A stretch of 64,000 bases of DNA from positions 2,232,001 to 2,296,000 of the forward strand of contig NZ_CP018616.1 of assembly GCF_002849855.1 (NCBI RefSeq), read 5' to 3'. The stretch comes from Vibrio azureus (lineage in GTDB: Bacteria; Pseudomonadota; Gammaproteobacteria; Enterobacterales; Vibrionaceae). The translations under genes were made by a program, and so were the position numbers. This document shows positions 58,331 to 64,000 of the stretch, one piece after another (positions within the stretch are counted from its first letter, which is position 1; each line of letters starts with the position of its first letter). Under the pieces are notes generated by a model. It ran no database searches. It worked only from the letters and a program-made list of their open reading frames with translations, and was not told the DNA's origin.

Positions 58331-59535
58331 TATTTACGCTCTCGCAAAAATTCTAAAGCAATCATTCGCGACATTCTATCCAGCTCTATCAAGCTTTCCA
58401 AGCTATTCGTTTTCTTTGTGTTATGGCTTGCAGTAATTTTGTTCAAAACAGCCTCATTGACCTGAGCAATATCTGTAAAGCCAATACGTTGATTCAGAAA
58501 TGCATCAACAGCGACTTCATTAGCAGCATTTAACGCTGTCGTTGCATGCTGACCTTCATAACATGCATCCATGGCCAGTTGCAGGCATGGGTAACGCGCA
58601 AAATCAGGTTGTAAAAAAGTAAGCTCGCCAACTTGAGTAAAGTCGAGAGGCTTGACTCCAGCATTGATGCGTTCAGGGTAAGACATCGTAAGAGCAATCG
58701 GCGTGGCCATGTCTTGCTCACCCATTTGAGCCAGTACAGAACCATCACGATATTGCACCATTGAATGAATCACAGATTGAGGATGAATGACCACTTTCAA
58801 TTGCTCACGGGTCGCATTAAAGAGCCATTTCGCTTCTATGTACTCTAAGCCTTTGTTCATCATGGTTGCAGAATCAACCGAGATTTTTGGCCCCATCGAC
58901 CAGTTAGGATGAGCAATCGCTTGAGCGGGCGTCACACTACTCAACTGACTGATGTCAGTATATCTAAACGGTCCACCAGAGCCAGTAAGTAAGATCTGAG
59001 AAATACCGTAATCATCTAAATGACATCGCCCCAGCGTGGTCTGAGCTTGCTCGGGCAAGCATTGGAAAATCGCATTATGCTCACTGTCGACAGGTAAAAG
59101 CTCTGCTCCACTCTCTTCTATCGCATCAATAAACAGCTGTCCGGACATCACAAGCGCTTCTTTGTTAGCTAACAAAATACGCTTTCCGGCTTTAACTGCG
59201 GCCATCGTTGGGAGCAATCCTGCAGCACCGACTATTGCTGCCATAACGCTATCGACTTCTTCCAATGAAGCGACATGGCAAAGCGCTTCAACCCCGCCTA
59301 ATACTTCTGTAGTGGGCGATAAAGTCGCGAGTTCTGCTTTGAGTGCCAACGCCGCATCTTTATCTGCCATTACCGCATATTTAGGCTGCCACTGACGACA
59401 AAGTATTGCCATTTTTTCAACATTGGTACTCGCTGCCAAAGCCAAAATAGAAAAGCGTTCTGGATTTTGTTCAACCACTTTAAGTGTGCTTGCACCAATT
59501 GATCCTGTCGCACCAAGAATCGTTAATTTTTGCAT
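58330..59535 (-). CDS. dxr: 1-deoxy-D-xylulose-5-phosphate reductoisomerase
   Basis: A 401-residue enzyme of the MEP isoprenoid pathway; makes 2-C-methylerythritol 4-phosphate with NADPH. The NADPH loop [15 protein letters not shown], the [11 protein letters not shown] segment, the metal site [13 protein letters not shown] and the flexible loop [23 protein letters not shown] are all present. Its product pathway feeds UppS (60440-61195). It lies 49 bases after cdsA and overlaps rseP by one base. Confidence 0.97.
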   Translation of the reverse strand: MQKLTILGATGSIGASTLKVVEQNPERFSILALAASTNVEKMAILCRQWQPKYAVMADKDAALALKAELATLSPTTEVLGGVEALCHVASLEEVDSVMAAIVGAAGLLPTMAAVKAGKRILLANKEALVMSGQLFIDAIEESGAELLPVDSEHNAIFQCLPEQAQTTLGRCHLDDYGISQILLTGSGGPFRYTDISQLSSVTPAQAIAHPNWSMGPKISVDSATMMNKGLEYIEAKWLFNATREQLKVVIHPQSVIHSMVQYRDGSVLAQMGEQDMATPIALTMSYPERINAGVKPLDFTQVGELTFLQPDFARYPCLQLAMDACYEGQHATTALNAANEVAVDAFLNQRIGFTDIAQVNEAVLNKITASHNTKKTNSLESLIELDRMSRMIALEFLRERK

Positions 59536-59584
59536 GTATCAAACCGTGAGAAAAGCTCGGGAGCGATTTGCCGCTCCCGCTAAA

Positions 59585-60427
59585 TTAAAGTACGTAATAA
59601 AGGAATGCAAATACTGGGAATGCCGCTGTTAGACTATCGATTCGGTCAAGAATTCCACCGTGGCCAGGAATAATATTGCTGCTGTCTTTTATACCGGATA
59701 CTCGCTTGAACATACTTTCAGCTAAATCACCAAGAACAGAGATCACCACGGTCACAGAGGTAATAACGATCATATTCACTGTACTACTAAAGTGAATATT
59801 GAACCAATCTGCAAAGAAATAACCAACCAAAAGTGCCGCGATCAAGCCACCAATTAAGCCTTCAATTGTCTTATTTGGGCTAACCTTGGGAGCCATCTTA
59901 TGCTTACCTAGGCTTTTACCAGCAAAGTAAGCACCGCTGTCTGCAGCCCATACCAAGAAGCAAACATATAGAACAAGTTTTGCGCCGTGGTATGGATCTA
60001 CTGTGATATCAGTCGCTCGAAGAAAAATAACAGCCCATAAAAAAGGTAATAAGGTCAAAAAACCAAACATGTGTCGCAACAGGTTATTATTTTGCCAACA
60101 ACAAGTGGATTTAGGATACGTCACAACCAATCCACTCGCGATGATCCACCACATAGAGCCAAACGCTAATATTGCATAATGGGAGGTAGAGAATTGATTG
60201 AGGCTCTCAGGATCTGATGGAATAACAAAAAAGCTCAAGCCGGTTATGATTAACGCTGGAATGAGCGCAAGCAGACGGGAGCGATTATGCGTAAATTGAG
60301 TCCACTCCCAAAAACCTAATAGGGTAATCGCAGTCAGTGCGATAATGAAGCCAATCAAAGGCAGTTGAAAAATACCTAAGATGACTAAAGGCGCTAAAAT
60401 TAGCGCTGTAATTATTCTTTGTTTCAA
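59585..60427 (-). CDS. cdsA: Phosphatidate cytidylyltransferase
   Basis: A 280-residue integral membrane enzyme that makes CDP-diacylglycerol from phosphatidate and CTP for all phospholipids. It has about eight membrane segments. The signature is in VSPNKTIEGLIGGLI and GDLAESMFKRVSGIKDSSNI, followed by PGHGGILDRIDSL, with the catalytic Asp residues. It is 12 bases downstream of uppS, in the standard frr-uppS-cdsA-dxr order. Confidence 0.96.
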   Translation of the reverse strand: MKQRIITALILAPLVILGIFQLPLIGFIIALTAITLLGFWEWTQFTHNRSRLLALIPALIITGLSFFVIPSDPESLNQFSTSHYAILAFGSMWWIIASGLVVTYPKSTCCWQNNNLLRHMFGFLTLLPFLWAVIFLRATDITVDPYHGAKLVLYVCFLVWAADSGAYFAGKSLGKHKMAPKVSPNKTIEGLIGGLIAALLVGYFFADWFNIHFSSTVNMIVITSVTVVISVLGDLAESMFKRVSGIKDSSNIIPGHGGILDRIDSLTAAFPVFAFLYYVL

Positions 60428-60439
60428 ACTAAATGGTCC

Positions 60440-61195
60440 TTATTGAGCAGCCATAAATGCTTTTACTTGCTCACCTGTACAGCCAAAACGGCGCTCTCGG
60501 TTGATAAACCATGTAACAGCTTCAACTAAACTGTCTTCGTCAAAGTCCGGCCAGTATTCTGAAGTAAAGTACATTTCAGCATACGCCATTTGCCAAAGCA
60601 TAAAATTGCTAATGCGACACTCACCACTGGTGCGAATCAGTAGATCAACTTCTGGCAAATCCGCCATCGTTAAATTCTGAGTGATCAGTTCTTCATTAAT
60701 ATCTTTTGGGCTAATTTCACCACTTTGCACTTTTACTGCCAGTGCCTTGGTTGCCTGTGTGATATCCCACTTACCGCCATAGTTAGCAGCAACATTAATC
60801 ACCATTCCGGTGTTGTTTGCTGTTAGTGCTTCGGCTTCCGCAATTTTACGTTGAAGTCGATCACTGAATCGGCTGATATCACCGATCACCCGTAGTTGTA
60901 GGTTGTTTTTATGTAACTTCTTCACTTCACTCGATAACACAGCGATGAAGAGTTCCATGAGTAGGCCGACTTCTTCTTCTGGGCGACGCCAATTTTCACT
61001 GCTAAATGCGAATAACGTCATCGCCTTAATACCAAGTTTAGACGCAGTTGAAACAGTTTTACGAACCGCATTGACACCTTTTTTATGACCGAAGACACGT
61101 GGCTTCCCTTTGGATTTAGCCCAGCGCCCGTTACCGTCCATAATAATGGCAATGTGTTGAGGAAGAGAGTCAGAGACGACTTGAGAATTTTGCAT
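60440..61195 (-). CDS. uppS: Undecaprenyl diphosphate synthase
   Basis: Makes the C55 lipid carrier for peptidoglycan and O-antigen from FPP and IPP. The 251-residue protein has [20 protein letters not shown] with the catalytic Asp, [17 protein letters not shown] in the middle and [24 protein letters not shown] near the C-terminus. The ATG at 61195 fits the family; the upstream frame to 61234 runs into a terminator stem. A hairpin separates it from frr. Confidence 0.96.
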   Translation of the reverse strand: MQNSQVVSDSLPQHIAIIMDGNGRWAKSKGKPRVFGHKKGVNAVRKTVSTASKLGIKAMTLFAFSSENWRRPEEEVGLLMELFIAVLSSEVKKLHKNNLQLRVIGDISRFSDRLQRKIAEAEALTANNTGMVINVAANYGGKWDITQATKALAVKVQSGEISPKDINEELITQNLTMADLPEVDLLIRTSGECRISNFMLWQMAYAEMYFTSEYWPDFDEDSLVEAVTWFINRERRFGCTGEQVKAFMAAQ

Positions 61196-61230
61196 AAGAG
61201 TTAATCGAGTTCCATCAATTGGACAGAATA

Positions 61231-61265
61231 ACAAAAAAAACGCTGCACTGTCAGTACAGCGTTTT
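61231..61265 (-). terminator. Terminator between frr and uppS
   Basis: Minus strand aaaacgctgtactgacagtg followed by cagcgttttttttg: a long stem with eight T. Confidence 0.88.
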
Positions 61266-61288
61266 CCAATAGTGATGTGGGTGAAGTA

Positions 61289-61846
61289 TTAAACTTCCAT
61301 CAACTCTTTTTCTTTCGCAGCAAGTACTTCATCGATCTTTTTAACTGCTAGGTCTGTCAGCTTTTGGATCTCATCTTGCGCTTTGCGATCTTCGTCTTCA
61401 GAAATCTCTTTTTCTTTCAAAAGACCTTTAAGATCATTGTTAGCATCACGGCGAATGTTACGCACTGCAACACGACCACCTTCAGCTTCACCACGTACAA
61501 TCTTAACAAGATCTTTACGACGCTCTTCTGTTAACGGTGGAAGTGGAACGCGAATGATAGTACCCGCAGACATTGGGTTTAGGCCAAGGTCAGACATCAT
61601 GATCGCTTTTTCAACTTTTTGAGTCAGCTCTTTGTCGAACACTGTGATTGCTAGAGTACGTGCGTCTTCCGCAACTACGTTAGCAATTTGATTTAAAGGC
61701 GTTGATGCACCGTAGTATTCTACTGAAATGCCAGATAATAGGCTTGGGTGAGCACGGCCAGTACGAACTTTAGAAAGGTTGTTTTTTAGCGCTTCAACGC
61801 TTTTATCCATGCGCTCTTGCGCGTCTTGTTTGATTTCGTTAATCAC
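61289..61846 (-). CDS. frr: Ribosome recycling factor
   Basis: A 185-residue protein that, with EF-G, splits post-termination ribosomes. It starts [20 protein letters not shown]. The conserved [21 protein letters not shown] and [23 protein letters not shown], and the two-domain length, match the family exactly. It lies between pyrH and uppS in the rpsB-tsf-pyrH-frr group. Confidence 0.98.
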   Translation of the reverse strand: MINEIKQDAQERMDKSVEALKNNLSKVRTGRAHPSLLSGISVEYYGASTPLNQIANVVAEDARTLAITVFDKELTQKVEKAIMMSDLGLNPMSAGTIIRVPLPPLTEERRKDLVKIVRGEAEGGRVAVRNIRRDANNDLKGLLKEKEISEDEDRKAQDEIQKLTDLAVKKIDEVLAAKEKELMEV

Positions 61847-61909
61847 AGTTTCACCTTAAAAATGTCATCTTTCTCGAAGAAAGCTTAAAAGGGTTGAGTC
61901 GAGCGAAAC

Positions 61910-61936
61910 GCCACCTAATCTGTCGCTCTAGGTGGC
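61910..61936. terminator. Hairpin between pyrH and frr
   Basis: gccaccta, an 11-base loop and taggtggc, without a strong T-run. It may be a processing or pausing site rather than a terminator. Confidence 0.45.
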
Positions 61937-61944
61937 ATCTTGAA

Positions 61945-62676
61945 TTATGCGTCAGCGTTGATCAGCGTTCCTTCCGCTTCACCCATAACCACACGACGTA
62001 GTGCGCCTGGTTTGTTCATGTTAAATACACGGATTGGCATTTTATGATCACGAGCAAGAGTGAATGCTGCCAAATCCATTACTTTCAACTCTTTATCCAG
62101 TACTTCTGTATAAGAAAGCTTATCATACAGTTCTGCGTCTGGGTTTGCTACCGGGTCAGCGGTAAATACACCATCAACTTTTGTCGCTTTTAGAACTACA
62201 TCAGCTTCAATTTCAATACCACGTAAGCATGCCGCTGAATCTGTAGTGAAGAATGGGTTACCTGTACCTGCAGAGAAGATTACAACACGGCCTTGGCGAA
62301 GTTCACGGATAGCATCAGCCCAGTTGTAGTCATCACACACACCTTTTAGAGGAATGGCAGACATTACACGAGCGTTTACATACGCACGATGAAGTGCATC
62401 ACGCATTGCTAGGCCGTTCATTACTGTTGCTAACATGCCCATATGGTCACCGACTACGCGATTCATGCCCGCTTCAGCCAAACCAGCACCACGGAACAGG
62501 TTACCACCACCAATCACGACACCAACTTGAACACCCAGCTCTACCAGCTCTTTTACTTCTTGAGCCATACGGTCAAGAACCGCAGGGTCAATACCAAAAC
62601 CTTCTTCACCTTGAAGAGCTTCACCACTCAGTTTTAATAGAATACGTTGATACGCAGGTTTAGGGTTCGTAGTCAT
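61945..62676 (-). CDS. pyrH: UMP kinase
   Basis: A 243-residue hexameric amino-acid-kinase-fold enzyme that phosphorylates UMP to [23 protein letters not shown] is the ATP/UMP-binding start, [15 protein letters not shown] the glycine loop, and [23 protein letters not shown] the UMP site. It is part of the translation-linked group; UMP salvage enters through Upp (24444-25070). Confidence 0.97.
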   Translation of the reverse strand: MTTNPKPAYQRILLKLSGEALQGEEGFGIDPAVLDRMAQEVKELVELGVQVGVVIGGGNLFRGAGLAEAGMNRVVGDHMGMLATVMNGLAMRDALHRAYVNARVMSAIPLKGVCDDYNWADAIRELRQGRVVIFSAGTGNPFFTTDSAACLRGIEIEADVVLKATKVDGVFTADPVANPDAELYDKLSYTEVLDKELKVMDLAAFTLARDHKMPIRVFNMNKPGALRRVVMGEAEGTLINADA

Positions 62677-62775
62677 GGAGTTTACCTTCCAAAAGAGAGT
62701 TGTTGATTAACAGTCATAAATGAGCACAGTAATTTATGGTCATTGATCACGGCTAATTTTTGTCGCCCTTGTCGT

Positions 62776-62808
62776 AAAAAGACCGCAGCCATGGCTACGG
62801 TCTAATTT
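62776..62808 (-). terminator. Terminator between tsf and pyrH
   Basis: agaccgcagcc-at-ggctacggtct: a near-perfect stem (one mismatch); minus strand continues into ttttt. Confidence 0.85.
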
Positions 62809-62826
62809 TTGCGCAATCGCTAGGAA

Positions 62827-63669
62827 TTAACCTTTTTGAGCAAGTGCAACTTCTTCAGCGAAGCTCATTTCCGCTGCTTTCTCGATACCTTCACCTACTT
62901 CTAGGCGAACGAAAGTCTCAACAGAAGCACCTTTCTCTTTTAGCATTTCGCCAACAGATTTCTTAGGTTCCATGATGAAAGCTTGACCAGTTAGAGAGAT
63001 TTCGCCAGTGAATTTCTTCATGCGGCCGATAACCATCTTTTCAGCGATCTCTTGTGGCTTACCTTCGTTCATAGCGATTTCAACTTGAACTTCTTTTTCT
63101 TTTGCTACTACGTCAGCTGGTACGTCTTCTGGGTTAACGAACTCAGGCTTAGAAGCAGCAACGTGCATAGCAACGTGCTTAAGTGTTTCAGCATCGCCTT
63201 CACCAGCAACAACAACACCAATTTTCTCACCGTGACGGTAAGAAGCCATTGCAGTACCATTTACGTATGCAACACGACGGATGTTGATGTTTTCGCCGAT
63301 TTTAGCAACTAGAGCTACACGCTCTTCTTCGAACTTAGCAACAAGTTCTTCTACAGAAGCTTTAGTCGCTAGAGCGTCAAGTGCTACTTTTTCTGCAAAT
63401 GCAGTGAAGTTGCCGTCTTTAGCAACGAAGTCAGTTTGGCAGTTAACTTCAAGAAGAACAGCTTCGCCGTTTTCTTCTTTGATGATGATTGCGCCTTCAG
63501 CTGCAACGTTACCAGCTTTCTTAGCTGCTTTCGCTGCGCCAGATTTACGCATGTTTTCAATTGCTAGTTCGATGTCAGCGTTTGCTTCTACAAGCGCTTT
63601 CTTACATTCCATCATGCCAGCGCCAGTGCGCTCGCGAAGTTCTTTAACTAGAGCAGCAGTAACAGCCAT
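62827..63669 (-). CDS. tsf: Translation elongation factor Ts
   Basis: The 280-residue nucleotide-exchange factor of EF-Tu. The N-terminal UBA-like domain is [21 protein letters not shown], with the EF-Tu contact segment [13 protein letters not shown] after it. The C-terminal module holds the coiled coil and ends in [10 protein letters not shown]. It starts 130 bases downstream of the rpsB stop, with a hairpin in the gap, the universal rpsB-tsf arrangement. Confidence 0.98.
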   Translation of the reverse strand: MAVTAALVKELRERTGAGMMECKKALVEANADIELAIENMRKSGAAKAAKKAGNVAAEGAIIIKEENGEAVLLEVNCQTDFVAKDGNFTAFAEKVALDALATKASVEELVAKFEEERVALVAKIGENINIRRVAYVNGTAMASYRHGEKIGVVVAGEGDAETLKHVAMHVAASKPEFVNPEDVPADVVAKEKEVQVEIAMNEGKPQEIAEKMVIGRMKKFTGEISLTGQAFIMEPKKSVGEMLKEKGASVETFVRLEVGEGIEKAAEMSFAEEVALAQKG

Positions 63670-63700
63670 TCTCTATTCCTCGTTTGATTCGAATAAGGTA

Positions 63701-63729
63701 AAAAACAGGGGCCTACATTGTCGGCCCCC
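63701..63729 (-). terminator. Attenuator/terminator between rpsB and tsf
   Basis: Minus strand ggggcc-gacaatgta-ggcccc followed by tgtttttt. It probably reduces read-through from rpsB into tsf. Confidence 0.75.
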
Positions 63730-63799
63730 ATTGCTAACTATAACTCAGTCTATGCTAAAACAAGCGTTCACATAGACTAAGTGTGACACAGAGCCGTGA

Positions 63800-64000
63800 T
63801 TATTCAGCTTCTACGAAACCGTCTTTTTCAGCAACTACTGCAACGTCTTTGTTGCGACCTTCAGTTACTGCTGATGCAGCAGCATTTAGGTATAGTTGAA
63901 CTGCACGGATTGCATCATCGTTACCTGGGATGATGTAGTCTACGCCGTCTGGGTTAGAGTTAGTATCTACCACTGCGTATACTGGGATACCTAGGTTGTT
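63800..64000 (-). CDS. rpsB: 30S ribosomal protein S2 (C-terminal part only)
   Basis: Partial: only the last 66 residues lie in the window; the gene continues beyond the right end. Visible are [19 protein letters not shown] and onward, then [20 protein letters not shown], and the C-terminus [11 protein letters not shown]. This is the S2 C-terminal region and is followed by tsf as expected. Confidence 0.96.
   Translation of the reverse strand, partial: NNLGIPVYAVVDTNSNPDGVDYIIPGNDDAIRAVQLYLNAAASAVTEGRNKDVAVVAEKDGFVEAE

Noticed and set aside
63281..63775. Plus-strand open frame of 164 codons over tsf
   Set aside because: Antisense shadow of a highly expressed gene with strong codon bias; Ser/Ala-rich translation without family likeness.

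Overview
The window is chromosomal DNA of a marine gammaproteobacterium, most probably a Vibrio or close relative. The gene orders bamC-dapA-gcvR-bcp, perM-bepA-arsC, fadE-gmhA-yafJ and dnaQ-rnhA-gloB-mltD, and the long rpsB-to-tilS block, together with protein lengths and sequences, all fit Vibrionaceae. A dispersed palindromic repeat (core cttcaagatgcttgggtata) recurs between genes. No rRNA, tRNA, insertion sequence, prophage or CRISPR array was seen.

Left edge (1-6430): a three-gene operon with overlapping or nearly touching genes. It encodes a very large ARM/HEAT-repeat-like protein (5' end outside the window), a protein with a predicted winged helix and a SWIM zinc finger, and a retron-type reverse transcriptase with NAxxH, YADD and VTG motifs. 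As I recall it, this is the layout called retron type XIII, a putative anti-phage system. No msr-msd non-coding RNA fits between these genes, so its place is an open question. A strong terminator ends the operon.

6460-9716 is core: bamC and dapA on the minus strand, gcvR and bcp on the plus strand. 10047-16587 is an accessory sugar or small-molecule cassette: PhyH-like dioxygenase, SpsG/PseG-like protein, DegT aminotransferase, MFS transporter, GT2 glycosyltransferase and a WbpM-like short 4,6-dehydratase. It is split by an unusual array of 17-bp tandem repeats.

16685-26800 returns to core: perM with a TusA-like gene, bepA, an arsC-like gene, a WrbA-like gene, DUF2069, DUF2066, uraA, upp, purM and purN. 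27383-29496 holds an AT-rich orphan protein with an HxxxDG acyltransferase-type motif, convergent to an AraC/GyrI-like regulator. 29802-43488 carries yafJ-like, gmhA, fadE (with a probable FadR site), a GNAT gene, a TIGR03503 gene, dnaQ, rnhA, a methyltransferase gene, gloB, mltD, a Yip1-like gene, a yafD-like gene, glnB and a cytochrome c gene.

43524-64000 is one long minus-strand housekeeping block, in transcription order rpsB (partial), tsf, pyrH, frr, uppS, cdsA, dxr, rseP, bamA, skp, lpxD, fabZ, lpxA, lpxB, rnhB, dnaE, accA, tilS. It links translation factors, isoprenoid and phospholipid precursors, lipid A synthesis, outer-membrane assembly and DNA replication. Several hairpins with T-runs punctuate it. 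All functional calls come from reading the sequence; no database search was run.
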